A DNA stretch of 42,718 bases from assembly GCA_017456665.1 (NCBI GenBank), contig JAFTIY010000088.1:1-42718 (forward strand). The letters run 5' to 3'. Position 1 is the first letter of the stretch; the number at the start of each line of letters is the position of its first letter. The notes below the pieces were generated by a model. The model was not told the DNA's origin, did not search any database, and saw only the letters and a program-made list of their open reading frames with translations. Both the position numbers and the translations under genes were made by a program. Positions 8,276 to 16,214 of this stretch are shown in pieces. Source of the stretch: Clostridia bacterium (GTDB lineage Bacteria > Bacillota > Clostridia > Christensenellales > Borkfalkiaceae).

Positions 8276-9121
8276 TTAGTTTAGTACGCGCTCGGCAATT
8301 ACTCCCACCCTTTCGTATAAAGCGTAAGAAGATAAAACCTTTTCGGTTTGATATAGGTTTAAGCAGATTATTTTTCCGCTTTTTTCGTCGGTTATATCCA
8401 TACAAAAGAGGGTTGAACTATCGCAAACGGAATAAATATCTTTAAGCAGTAGGTTATAGTTTACTATTACGTGCTTGCACTCTTTAAAGCGCAAATTATA
8501 TACCGAACGATTTGCAAAGCTTTTTACGTATGTTTTTTGATTATTTTTTTGTAAACTGCCAATAAAAATAAATAAAGCAAAAAACAGAAGGGATAAATTT
8601 AGTAAATTAATAAAAATTCCGTAAACAAAAAGAGCAAGCAAAAACGTGCTTAACAAAATACCTAAAATTTTGCAAATAAGCGCCGCTCTTTTTTTGCTTA
8701 ACGATAAACAAAGTGTGCAAAATAAAATTCTACCGCCATCTAGCGGAAAGGCGGGAATTAAATTGATAGAGGCAACCGATAAATTGCTTAAAACAACTAC
8801 GTCGGTATAAGTATACGTTTGTGGAAACACCCACCAAAGCGCTATAAAAATTAAGCAAACGGCAACGTTTAAAAGTGGGCCACTTAATGCGATTTTTATT
8901 TCGTCTTTATATAAAAGTCCGTCTATAGAGCCGTTAACTACGCTTCCGTAAGGCATAAGGCACACGTTATTAACCTTATAACCAAGTTTTTGCATAGCGC
9001 TTGCGTGCCCCATTTCGTGAATAAATGCGGTGAGTGCAAAGTTTAAAAATAAAAATACTTTGCCGCAAAGGGCAAAGTATAATCCGAATATAAAAAACAG
9101 AGGATGAATTTTAATTTTCAT
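8276..9121 (-). CDS. spoIVFB: SpoIVFB-like M50 intramembrane metalloprotease
   Basis: A 281-residue site-2 protease, the type that activates pro-sigma-K in the mother cell during sporulation. Zinc motif HEMGH is near residues 35-39 in a hydrophobic segment. The second metal motif INLIPAFPLDGGR is near 125-137. Several hydrophobic segments follow, then a C-terminal soluble part (about 205-281) resembling a CBS-like regulatory region. Its ATG overlaps the stop of the upstream spoIVFA-like gene, the classic spoIVFA-spoIVFB order. Whether this organism's sigma-K is made as a pro-protein cannot be seen here. Confidence 0.85.
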   Translation of the reverse strand: MKIKIHPLFFIFGLYFALCGKVFLFLNFALTAFIHEMGHASAMQKLGYKVNNVCLMPYGSVVNGSIDGLLYKDEIKIALSGPLLNVAVCLIFIALWWVFPQTYTYTDVVVLSNLSVASINLIPAFPLDGGRILFCTLCLSLSKKRAALICKILGILLSTFLLALFVYGIFINLLNLSLLFFALFIFIGSLQKNNQKTYVKSFANRSVYNLRFKECKHVIVNYNLLLKDIYSVCDSSTLFCMDITDEKSGKIICLNLYQTEKVLSSYALYERVGVIAERVLN

Positions 9122-9888
9122 TATTTATTAAATACTATTGAATTTTCTACGGCTGCGTAATCGGTAATTAAACTACCGTTGTTATATAAATAAACACTTG
9201 CTTTGTTTTTGGTGTAACCTATGGGAACGTTTGGATTAACGCTTTCGCCCTGCCCAAAATAAACGAAGTTTATTCCCTCGATAATACTGCTAAAATTATC
9301 GCTGTGTTCTACGGTTACGGTATAAGTGCCGTCGGCATTTTTATCAACTTTTTCTACCACGCCCTCGCAAACGGGATAGAGAGAATATTCGCCCATAACA
9401 GTAATTACGCCGCTTGAAAGAGTAACCCCTTCGCCGGTTGCGGGCATAAAGAGCGAAAAGTCAACGTGAGTGCGATTATCTTGCTCGGCAATTTGTTCAC
9501 TTTGAAAAACGCTTTTTAAAAGTGTGTTCATACCGCTGTTTTCCCAAAAAACGTTGGTTAAAATAATTGCGGCAACCAGTGCGAAGCACGCCGCTACTTG
9601 TGCATAAATTACGGCAGTTTTGCGTTTTTCTGCTTTTGCAACCTTTTCATCGTATAAAACTGGCATATTGCTTGCTTTTTCGCTTACTTTATTGCAATTT
9701 TTATCGTTTTGATCGCAATAAGAGCAGTTTTGATCGCATTCCTCTTCTTTTTCTAATAGGCTTAATTGGTCGTTAACCTTGCGGGCAAGCGTTTTCTTTT
9801 TTAAAAACCTGCTTTTGCGCTTATTAACGTACTCGCACGAGGGAATATTTAATTCAATCATTTTTGCGTATTCGGTGCTGTCGTTCAT
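9121..9888 (-). CDS. spoIVFA: SpoIVFA-like membrane protein with degenerate M23/LytM domain
   Basis: A 255-residue protein with a cytoplasmic basic and Cys-containing N-terminal part (SRFLKKKTLARK, CDQNCSYCDQNDKNC), one membrane segment (AAIILTNVFW, about residues 105-123) and an exported C-terminal LytM/M23-like fold (YSLYPVCEGVVEKV, VTVEHSDNFSSIIEGI, YFGQGESVNP). The metal-binding His/Asp set of active M23 peptidases is incomplete, as expected for SpoIVFA/SpoIIQ-type scaffolds. ATG 9888 is preceded by AAGGAG. An upstream in-frame start would add 15 residues but has no ribosome site. The overlap with spoIVFB supports its role as that protease's partner. The Cys cluster CxxxCxxCxxxxxxC is unusual and could bind metal. 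Confidence 0.8.
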   Translation of the reverse strand: MNDSTEYAKMIELNIPSCEYVNKRKSRFLKKKTLARKVNDQLSLLEKEEECDQNCSYCDQNDKNCNKVSEKASNMPVLYDEKVAKAEKRKTAVIYAQVAACFALVAAIILTNVFWENSGMNTLLKSVFQSEQIAEQDNRTHVDFSLFMPATGEGVTLSSGVITVMGEYSLYPVCEGVVEKVDKNADGTYTVTVEHSDNFSSIIEGINFVYFGQGESVNPNVPIGYTKNKASVYLYNNGSLITDYAAVENSIVFNK

Positions 9889-9919
9889 AGTTTTGCTCCT
9901 TAACAAATTAGTTTGGTAA

Positions 9920-9948
9920 ATTTTATGAAGCACCAGCTTTTATTATTC
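9920..9948 (-). promoter_or_regulatory. Possible sigma-E type promoter of spoIVFA-spoIVFB
   Basis: Minus-strand GAATAAT (9948-9942), 14 nt, CATAAAAT (9927-9920). This resembles the mother-cell sigma-E pattern (KMATATT, 14-15 nt, CATACAMT), which drives spoIVF in Bacillus. Both boxes are imperfect. Confidence 0.4.
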
Positions 9949-9990
9949 CTCGATTGCCACACTTTTTTACTATCGTTAAGCATTTTGGTA

Positions 9991-10019
9991 TTTACAAAAG
10001 AAAAAAATGGTGGTATAAT
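9991..10019 (+). promoter_or_regulatory. Sigma-A type promoter, probably giving a leaderless mRNA
   Basis: TTTACA (9991-9996), 17 nt, TATAAT (10014-10019). The first ATG of the downstream gene is at 10026, 6 nt after the -10 box, where transcription should begin. No Shine-Dalgarno sequence precedes it. Confidence 0.7.
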
Positions 10020-10025
10020 TATTTT

Positions 10026-10541
10026 ATGAAGAATATGTTTTATTTAATTTGCGCGCAAAATAACGAAATTTTTAAAATACTAGTTGCAAGCTTTGTTATA
10101 ATTTTTATACTTTTTATACTTTTTGTTCTTTTTAAAAAACGCAAGCCAAAAGTTGATTACCTTCTTAAAAGCAGTTTGTTAACTGCAACTGAAATACAGT
10201 ATTTTAACGTTTTGCAGTCGATTATAGGTAACGACTTATTAATACTGCCACAAATAAATTTGGCTTCGATTATAGATAAAAAGGGTGCAAACAATTTTAG
10301 AACGGAGCTGTTTAGAAACGTGGATTTTGGGCTGTTTGATTATAACTACCGCCCTATTTTACTGATTGAAATAAATGATAACAGCCATTTTAGAAAGGAT
10401 AGAAAAGAAAGAGATAAGCGCGTTAACGAAATTTGCAAAAGCGCGGGCATTCCGCTTGTTACCTTTTGGGTTAAAGACGGTATTAATCTAAAAAAAATGA
10501 GCCAACAAATCAACAATTGTTTAAAATACGATAGGTTTTAA
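10026..10541 (+). CDS. Membrane-anchored DUF2726 protein (restriction-endonuclease-like fold)
   Basis: The 171-residue protein has one N-terminal membrane segment (about residues 15-38), a basic stop-transfer KKRKPK, and a soluble DUF2726-like domain. Its core matches a PD-(D/E)XK-type nuclease layout: FRNVDFGLFD, then PILLIEINDNSH, then RKERDKRVNEICKSAGIPLV. Biochemical role is not established; an endonuclease or nucleic-acid function is inferred from fold only. I choose ATG 10026 because the promoter ends 6 nt before it; ATG 10035 is an alternative. A longer open frame from 9954 would overlap the promoter. It is divergent from the spoIVFA gene. Confidence 0.75.
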   Translation: MKNMFYLICAQNNEIFKILVASFVIIFILFILFVLFKKRKPKVDYLLKSSLLTATEIQYFNVLQSIIGNDLLILPQINLASIIDKKGANNFRTELFRNVDFGLFDYNYRPILLIEINDNSHFRKDRKERDKRVNEICKSAGIPLVTFWVKDGINLKKMSQQINNCLKYDRF

Positions 10542-10612
10542 AGGTTTTTTTTAACCATTGCGTTACCTTATTTATTACATAATTTTATTAACTTGCTACT
10601 ATTGGAGAAAAA

Positions 10613-12166
10613 ATGAAATTATTTAAACAAAATTACACTAAAAAACGAAAATATGTATCGTGGCGGTTTGTTATAATTGCCCTTTTGATTATTTTACAGC
10701 TCGTATTTACCTTTGGTTTAATAATGCTTTTGGGTAACAAATACGCTTTTGTTCAAATCATGTTTTTTATTTTAGGTATAATTTTATTAATTTTTATAAT
10801 AAACAAGCCCCAGCCGGCAAGTCATAAGTTGCCGTGGCTGTTTATATTTCTTTTAATGCCCGTTGCCGGTTTATTTATATATTTGGCATTCGGCAAAACT
10901 ATTTTGCCTAAAAAACAGCTTAAACGCTTTAATAAAGACGGAATAGATTGCTCTAAATATTTAGTTCAGAACAAATCGGCTAGCGAAAGGCTTTCGCAAG
11001 CAAATTTAGATGGCTGGGCAATGACTCAATACGTTTCTAACACCACCCTTTTGCCCTTTTATAACAACAGCAGTTGCCATTATTTGCCTAGTGGCGAAAG
11101 TTTTTTTGAAAGGCTTAAGCAAAGGCTTAACGAGGCCGAAAAATACGTGTTTTTAGAGTATTTTATTCTTTCTGAAGGTAAAATGCTTGACGAAATTATT
11201 GAAATTTTGATAAATAAGGTTAATTCGGGAGTTAAAGTATTTATTCTTTACGACGACATAGGCAGTATGAAGTATCTACCTATGCACTTTGACGCAAAAT
11301 TGCGCAGCCTTGGAATTAATTGCTATAAATTTAACAGGTTTTTACCCATAATTTCGGCAATTCATAACAATCGCGATCACAGAAAAATTGCCGTAATCGA
11401 CGGCAAATACGCCTTTACCGGTGGAATTAATATAGGCGACGAGTATATAAACGTAGAAAACAGATTCGGGCATTGGAAAGACTGCGCTATTGAAATTGAG
11501 GGCGAGGCGATTAATAACTTCGTGGTTATGTTCGTTCAGCTTTACAACCTTTTTGCACCGCAAGCGCTTGAGGTTAATAATTATTTTTATAAAGGACAGC
11601 CTGTTTTAAGCTCGGGATACGTTCAACCGTTTGGCGATGGGCCAAAACCACTTTACAGTAGCAGAATAGGTCAACAGCTTTTTTTAAACATAATACACAA
11701 CGCAAAAAAATATTTATATATTACAACCCCCTACCTCATCGTTGACTATTCTATAATAGAAGCGCTCGATATGTGCGCAAAACGCGGAGTAGACGTGCGC
11801 ATTTTAACCCCGCACGTTCCCGATAAAAAGGCGGTGTTCGCTCTTACGCGATCAAATTACATGCCGTTAATTCAAGCGGGAGTAAAAATTTTTGAATACG
11901 AGCCCGGATTTATTCACTCTAAAACGATTGTGTGCGACGATAACGTTGCGTTTGTTGGAACTATTAATTTTGATTACCGCAGTTTTGTGCATCACTTTGA
12001 GTGCGGCGCACTGCTTATAGAAAATTCGGCAATATTCGACGTTAAGCAAGATTTTTTACAAACGGTAACGAAAAACGGCATAATGCAAACCAAGCAAACG
12101 GCAAAGCTAACCCTTATGCAAAAGCTTCAAAAAAATTTTTTAGGGTTATTTGCTCCTCTTTTATAG
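10613..12166 (+). CDS. cls: Cardiolipin synthase (phospholipase D superfamily)
   Basis: Joins two phosphatidylglycerols, or a related pair, into cardiolipin at the membrane. At 517 residues it has the standard plan: two N-terminal membrane segments (about residues 17-65), then two HKD motifs, HRKIAVIDGKYAFTGG (about 255-270) and HSKTIVCDDNVAFVGTINFD (about 430-450). GGAG sits 7 nt before ATG 10613. The 71-nt gap after the DUF2726 gene leaves co-transcription possible. Together with cdsA in this window it covers the first and last steps of cardiolipin synthesis. A basic ending LMQKLQKNFLGLF completes the family-typical C-terminus. Confidence 0.93.
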   Translation: MKLFKQNYTKKRKYVSWRFVIIALLIILQLVFTFGLIMLLGNKYAFVQIMFFILGIILLIFIINKPQPASHKLPWLFIFLLMPVAGLFIYLAFGKTILPKKQLKRFNKDGIDCSKYLVQNKSASERLSQANLDGWAMTQYVSNTTLLPFYNNSSCHYLPSGESFFERLKQRLNEAEKYVFLEYFILSEGKMLDEIIEILINKVNSGVKVFILYDDIGSMKYLPMHFDAKLRSLGINCYKFNRFLPIISAIHNNRDHRKIAVIDGKYAFTGGINIGDEYINVENRFGHWKDCAIEIEGEAINNFVVMFVQLYNLFAPQALEVNNYFYKGQPVLSSGYVQPFGDGPKPLYSSRIGQQLFLNIIHNAKKYLYITTPYLIVDYSIIEALDMCAKRGVDVRILTPHVPDKKAVFALTRSNYMPLIQAGVKIFEYEPGFIHSKTIVCDDNVAFVGTINFDYRSFVHHFECGALLIENSAIFDVKQDFLQTVTKNGIMQTKQTAKLTLMQKLQKNFLGLFAPLL

Positions 12167-12255
12167 CTACTTTTATATTTAAAATTTTAATTTTTAAGGT
12201 AAATTTTGTTTTTTAATATAATTTTAAAAAAAATAAAAATAATTTTTAACAATTA

Positions 12256-12284
12256 TGTACAAAAGCAAAAAAATGTGTTATAAT
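12256..12284 (+). promoter_or_regulatory. Sigma-A type promoter of the ferredoxin gene
   Basis: TGTACA (12256-12261), 17 nt, TATAAT (12279-12284), followed by a short leader and GGAGGT 7 nt before ATG 12313. Confidence 0.7.
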
Positions 12285-12312
12285 GATTATAAATTGAAAC
12301 GGAGGTACGATC

Positions 12313-12483
12313 ATGGCTTACAAAATCAACGACAGTTGCATTTCATGCGGTGCTTGTGCTGCAGAATGCCCCGTTAACGCTATTGCTGAAGGCGACGGAC
12401 AATACGTTATTGATGCTGATGCATGCATTTCATGCGGTGCTTGTGCATCAACCTGCCCCGTAAGTGCTCCGGTAGAAGAATAA
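12313..12483 (+). CDS. Clostridial-type 2[4Fe-4S] ferredoxin
   Basis: A complete 56-residue electron carrier. Two symmetrical CxxCxxCxxxCP motifs (Cys 9, 12, 15, 19 and Cys 38, 41, 44, 48) hold two [4Fe-4S] clusters. Internal symmetry is very high, the two halves sharing ACISCGACA-type blocks. It should accept electrons from pyruvate:ferredoxin oxidoreductase (encoded at 22.8 kb) and deliver them to hydrogenase or other reductases. It has a strong GGAGGT ribosome site, its own promoter and its own terminator, so it is an independent, probably well-expressed transcript. Confidence 0.97.
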   Translation: MAYKINDSCISCGACAAECPVNAIAEGDGQYVIDADACISCGACASTCPVSAPVEE

Positions 12484-12569
12484 TTTTATCGGTATACTTC
12501 CAAACTTTTAAGTTCGGAATAGCCTTACTTTAAGCTTAAAGCATTGCGCTTTGGCTAAAACGCGAAATT

Positions 12570-12596
12570 AAGGGTTTGTTTAAAACCCTTTTTTTT
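12570..12596 (+). terminator. Intrinsic terminator of the ferredoxin gene
   Basis: AAGGGTTT (12570-12577) pairs with AAACCCTT (12583-12590), followed by six more T. The rest of the gap up to 12790 is AT-rich with no clear feature. Confidence 0.9.
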
Positions 12597-12790
12597 GTTA
12601 AACCTTATTTTGATTGGTTTAAAAAACTACGCTTAATAAAAACCTATTATTTAGCGCGCTATGCTTTGGTATATTTTTTATACTCGCTAAAAAATTAGCT
12701 ATTTTTTTAGCACTTGGCTTTTTTACTAAATTAACTTTAAAATATTACAAATTAAAATATAAATTTTTAAATTACACATAATAAAAGTAT

Positions 12791-13825
12791 ATGAAAATTG
12801 CATTTTTTGACGTTAAACCGTATGATAAACAGTTTTTTGATAAGGTAGCAAAAGAACGCGGAGTTACGGTTAAATATTTTGAAACAAAGCTAACTGAAGA
12901 TACCGTTACCCTTGCAAAAGGTTCAGACGCCGTGTGCGTATTCGTAAACGATACGGTAAACGCAAACGTTATAGACGGACTTTATAATTTGGGAATAAAA
13001 ATGATAGCTTTGCGCTGCGCTGGTTATAACAACGTAGACGTAAAGCACGCGTTTGGCAAAATTCACGTATTTCGCGTTCCCGCATATTCGCCATACGCTG
13101 TTGCTGAACACGCTATGGCAATGTTGCTTACCTCTATTCGCCGAATTCATAAGGCGTATATTCGTACGCGCGATTTTAACTTTAGCTTAAACGGGCTTTC
13201 TGGCTTTGACCTTAACGGAAAAACGGTTGGAGTTATTGGTACCGGTAAAATAGGAAGAGTGTTTATTGATATTTGTAAGGGCTTTAATATGAATGTTTTA
13301 GCCTACGATAAATATCCTTCGCGCGAGCTTGAAGAGCAAAATAAAGCTAAATACGTTGAGCTTGAAGAACTTTTTAAAAATAGCGACGTTATTTCGCTAC
13401 ATTGCCCGTTAACCGAAGAAACTTACCACATAATAGATAAAAATTCTATTGACTTATGTAAAAAAGGGGTTGTTATTATCAATACCTCGCGAGGAGCTTT
13501 GGTAGATGCAGAGCATTTGCTTTCTGCTATTAAAGAGCGAAAGGTTGGCGCTGCCTGCTTAGACGTTTATGAAGAAGAATCAGAGCTGTTTTTTGAAGAT
13601 TTTTCGGGGCATATTATCGATGACGACGTTTTAGCTAGGCTTATTTCGATGCCCAACGTTATAGTTACCTCACACCAAGCCTTTTTAACAGCAGAGGCGC
13701 TCGAAAATATTGCGAATACCACAATCGACAACCTTTGCAACTTTATTAAAAACGGTGAGTGCTCTAACGAAATTTGCTACCGATGCGGAAAAACTGAAGA
13801 TTGCAAAAAGGGTAAATGCTTTTAA
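12791..13825 (+). CDS. D-lactate dehydrogenase-type 2-hydroxyacid dehydrogenase
   Basis: Likely reduces pyruvate to D-lactate with NADH, disposing of electrons in fermentation. The Rossmann loop GVIGTGKIGR is near residues 148-157. The signature IINTSRGALVDAEHLLSAI is near 234-252 and the catalytic His region VIVTSHQAFLT near 293. The first half carries LRCAGYNNVD, typical of D-LDH. The protein is 344 residues because of an added C-terminal tail with five cysteines (CSNEICYRCG, EDCKKGKCF), which could bind metal. No Shine-Dalgarno site is visible before ATG 12791. A strong terminator follows. Substrate could be another 2-oxoacid. Confidence 0.88.
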   Translation: MKIAFFDVKPYDKQFFDKVAKERGVTVKYFETKLTEDTVTLAKGSDAVCVFVNDTVNANVIDGLYNLGIKMIALRCAGYNNVDVKHAFGKIHVFRVPAYSPYAVAEHAMAMLLTSIRRIHKAYIRTRDFNFSLNGLSGFDLNGKTVGVIGTGKIGRVFIDICKGFNMNVLAYDKYPSRELEEQNKAKYVELEELFKNSDVISLHCPLTEETYHIIDKNSIDLCKKGVVIINTSRGALVDAEHLLSAIKERKVGAACLDVYEEESELFFEDFSGHIIDDDVLARLISMPNVIVTSHQAFLTAEALENIANTTIDNLCNFIKNGECSNEICYRCGKTEDCKKGKCF

Positions 13826-13832
13826 TTAATTT

Positions 13833-13868
13833 AAAAAAGAGGTTTATTATTTAAAACCTCTTTTTTTT
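13833..13868 (+). terminator. Intrinsic terminator of the D-LDH-type gene
   Basis: AAAAAAGAGGTTT pairs with AAAACCTCTTTTTT across a short AT loop, with an eight-T run after the stem. Confidence 0.92.
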
Positions 13869-13880
13869 ATAAAAAACCGC

Positions 13881-13896
13881 TTATAACGCGATTAAC
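13881..13896 (+). repeat. 16-nt intergenic repeat, copy 4 (15/16)
   Basis: TTATAACGCGATTAAC, 12 nt after the D-LDH terminator. Confidence 0.85.
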
Positions 13897-13963
13897 AAAG
13901 GTTAGTTAATTTTTATTTTATAAAAATAAACTTTTTTTTCGTTTTTTATTTAATCAAAAGCAG

Positions 13964-13992
13964 ACATAATTTTTATTTGATTTGCATAATAT
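13964..13992 (+). promoter_or_regulatory. Possible sigma-E type promoter of the SPOCS/LysM gene
   Basis: ACATAAT (13964-13970), exactly 14 nt, CATAATAT (13985-13992). This has the same layout as the candidate before spoIVFA and fits mother-cell expression of a coat-type protein. No good sigma-A pair is nearby. Confidence 0.4.
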
Positions 13993-14020
13993 TTTGTGAA
14001 TAACTTTCGGAGGCTTTTTT

Positions 14021-15493
14021 GTGGAAAATACCAACTTTAATTTAACTACTCCCGTTTTGCAAAATATTAGCTGGTCAGGCGGGGTAAAAACCACCCTTTC
14101 GCTTTTATGTGATAAGGTTTTAAACTATTCGGCAAAGGTATATATTCAAAAAATTACGCCCGTTCAAAACGCGGTAAAGGTTAACTTGCGCGTAGCTATA
14201 ACGGTTGCTTTTGAGGGAGAAGATCAGGTTGTTGATACCTATCAAAGCGCGGCTGAATATCCGGTTGAAATAGCTAACGAGCAAATTAGTGAAAACAGCT
14301 TGGTTAACTTATATGCAAGTTGCAGCCAAATTAACCTTGTTAAAGTTGATGAAAATTACGAAATGAGCGGTTTAATCAACCTATACGGCCACTTTTTTAC
14401 ATACGAACAAACGCAAGGAGCAAGCTCGTTCGATCGCATTATTTGTAAAAAAGAGCAAGTTAACTGCATTAATTTTAAAGGTAACGTTTTTAGCGAATGC
14501 GATATTGAGGGGGATAAAAATCTTACCTACTTAGCGGGTAAAATTATATCGCACGAGAGCATTATAAAAATTAATAGCTCAACCCCTTCGGTTGGCGAAA
14601 TTTTAGTTGAGGGCGAAATAATTAGTGATTTTTGCATTGTTAAAAAGGATGGCGAAACCACGCGTGAAATCTTTGTTTTGCCATTTAAGTACGAGCTTGA
14701 TTGTCAAAACTGCACAACAGACGATAAAGTTCAACTTTTTAGTAGAATTTCAGGCGCATATTTTAAGGTTGTTAACGATGAAAATCAAAACTATTCGCAA
14801 TTAACCGCCACTTTTAACCTTAATTTTAGCGGTATTTTATACGAAAATTGTAACGTAGATATAGTTACCGATTGTTTTAGCCCCGAATATTTTATTACTG
14901 CAGAAAAGCAATCTTTAACGTTTAACACTAACGTTATCTCAAATACGGTTAAGCAACGTGTTTTTGGTCAAGCAATTTGCGAATTAGAAAGCGAATGTAA
15001 GCTTTTAAGCCTATTAAACGGAGAAATTTGTAATTTTAACTATTTAACTGTTGATAATCAGTTACAAATAAGCGGCGAAATAATCGCGAATTTACATTTT
15101 GAAAAACAAAACGACTCCGCTGTTAAAATTGCAGAGCTGCCGTTTAGCATAGATTTACCTATAAAAAATAAAATTATACTTTGCAGCGTTGATAAGCACT
15201 CTCTTACCGCGCGCATGCAAGATAATAAACTTTATTTAGAGTGCGATATTATAATTACTCTTCAAACAAAACAAGAAGAAGAGATTTTATCTTGCGTAAG
15301 CTTTTTGCAAGGCGATAAACTCCCCCAAGACGACAGCGCCGTAAACGTTATTTTTATTCGCAAGGGAGAAGATTTGTGGTCTGTTTGTAAAAAAGCAAAG
15401 GTTAGTCAGGAGCAGCTTATTAATCAAAATCCGCAAAACGTTTTTCCTGCCGAAAAAGACGATTATATAATGGTTTATAAACAAATTAATTAA
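14021..15493 (+). CDS. SPOCS (DUF3794) and LysM domain protein, spore-coat type
   Basis: A 490-residue protein with no signal peptide, starting at GTG 14021, which has CGGAGG 6 nt upstream. It appears to hold three tandem SPOCS/DUF3794-like beta domains (around residues 25-135, 150-290 and 300-420; for example AKVYIQKITPVQNAVKVNLR and SISINSSTP-like segment IIKINSSTPSVGEILVEGEI). A C-terminal LysM follows: VIFIRKGEDLWSVCKKAKVS and KDDYIMVYK (about 445-488). SPOCS/LysM proteins associate with spore morphogenesis, the LysM anchoring to peptidoglycan or coat. The upstream sigma-E-like promoter supports this. Exact coat role is unknown. Confidence 0.85.
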   Translation: MENTNFNLTTPVLQNISWSGGVKTTLSLLCDKVLNYSAKVYIQKITPVQNAVKVNLRVAITVAFEGEDQVVDTYQSAAEYPVEIANEQISENSLVNLYASCSQINLVKVDENYEMSGLINLYGHFFTYEQTQGASSFDRIICKKEQVNCINFKGNVFSECDIEGDKNLTYLAGKIISHESIIKINSSTPSVGEILVEGEIISDFCIVKKDGETTREIFVLPFKYELDCQNCTTDDKVQLFSRISGAYFKVVNDENQNYSQLTATFNLNFSGILYENCNVDIVTDCFSPEYFITAEKQSLTFNTNVISNTVKQRVFGQAICELESECKLLSLLNGEICNFNYLTVDNQLQISGEIIANLHFEKQNDSAVKIAELPFSIDLPIKNKIILCSVDKHSLTARMQDNKLYLECDIIITLQTKQEEEILSCVSFLQGDKLPQDDSAVNVIFIRKGEDLWSVCKKAKVSQEQLINQNPQNVFPAEKDDYIMVYKQIN

Positions 15494-15505
15494 AAAAATA
15501 ACAGC

Positions 15506-15521
15506 CTATAGGTTGATTAAC
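15506..15521 (+). repeat. 16-nt intergenic repeat, copy 5 (GGTT sub-type)
   Basis: CTATAGGTTGATTAAC, 13 nt after the SPOCS/LysM stop. The central block is GGTT instead of ACGC. Confidence 0.75.
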
Positions 15522-15568
15522 TCAACTTTTATGCCGTTTTTTTAACTGCTTTATATAGCACTTTTTGT

Positions 15569-15597
15569 TTGACAACATTTTACTTTTGCTATATAAT
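15569..15597 (+). promoter_or_regulatory. Perfect consensus sigma-A promoter of the ASCH gene
   Basis: TTGACA (15569-15574), 17 nt, TATAAT (15592-15597). GGAG at 15607 leaves a leader of about 20 nt before ATG 15621. Confidence 0.88.
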
Positions 15598-15620
15598 AAA
15601 AATATTGGAGATTAAAAATT

Positions 15621-15956
15621 ATGCTACATACGATGAATTTAAACGATTTACCATTTAATCAAATAAAAAGCGGAACAAAACGAGTAGAAATGCGCCTTTA
15701 CGATCAAAAAAGGCAGCTTATTAAAACTAACGACGATATTTGCTTTACAAACGTTACCACTGGCGAAAAACTTAACGTTAAAGTAACTGCAATTAGAGTT
15801 TTTAAAAACTTTTTTGAACTTTATTCTTTTTATAATGATAAAACGGTGCTAGGCTACAATAAAAACGAGCGAGCTAACCCAGAAGATATGGGCGCTTATT
15901 ATTCAGATGAAAATATTTTATTATACGGAACTTGCGCTATAGAAATACAATTATAA
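15621..15956 (+). CDS. ASCH domain protein
   Basis: A 111-residue ASCH (PUA-related beta-barrel) protein. The family hallmark is near the start: NDLPFNQIKSGTKRVEMRLYD (residues about 7-27), with the Lys, Thr and Glu that line the putative RNA/nucleotide-binding groove. DDICFTNVTTGEKLNVKV follows and the ending YYSDENILLYGTCAIEIQ closes the barrel. ASCH proteins are thought to bind RNA or modified nucleosides; no precise substrate can be assigned. The gene is a single unit between a perfect consensus promoter and a strong terminator, so steady expression is likely. Confidence 0.88.
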   Translation: MLHTMNLNDLPFNQIKSGTKRVEMRLYDQKRQLIKTNDDICFTNVTTGEKLNVKVTAIRVFKNFFELYSFYNDKTVLGYNKNERANPEDMGAYYSDENILLYGTCAIEIQL

Positions 15957-16034
15957 AATAATTATCGTTAAACGTTGTTTAATTTAATAAATATCCCCGT
16001 ATAAAAACGCGGGGTGTTACCATACAATAACCAT

Positions 16035-16067
16035 TACGCCCTACTTTAAGGGCGTATTTTTTTATTT
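16035..16067 (+). terminator. Intrinsic terminator of the ASCH gene
   Basis: TACGCCCT (16035-16042) pairs with AGGGCGTA (16049-16056), then a T-run. A smaller CCCCG/CGGGG hairpin lies just upstream near 16000. Confidence 0.92.
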
Positions 16068-16084
16068 TTACCTCAAAAGTGGGG

Positions 16085-16100
16085 CTATAACGCGATTAAC
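16085..16100 (+). repeat. 16-nt intergenic repeat, copy 6 (perfect)
   Basis: CTATAACGCGATTAAC within the flank AAAGTGGGG...TGGGTGTTTTG, between two converging transcription units. Confidence 0.92.
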
Positions 16101-16164
16101 TGGGTGTTTTGTTAAAAAGTGTATAAAATACCTATTATAAATAATATGTAAAAAGGCATGATAA

Positions 16165-16192
16165 AAGCGGAGCGAAAATATTTGCTCCGCTT
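16165..16192 (-). terminator. Terminator hairpin after jag, member of a shared hairpin family
   Basis: AAGCGGAGC (16165-16173) pairs perfectly with GCTCCGCTT (16184-16192), with TTTTAT after it on the minus strand. Closely related hairpins occur at 26352 and 30810. Confidence 0.75.
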
Positions 16193-16214
16193 AAGTTTTA
16201 AATTTAAATAAATA

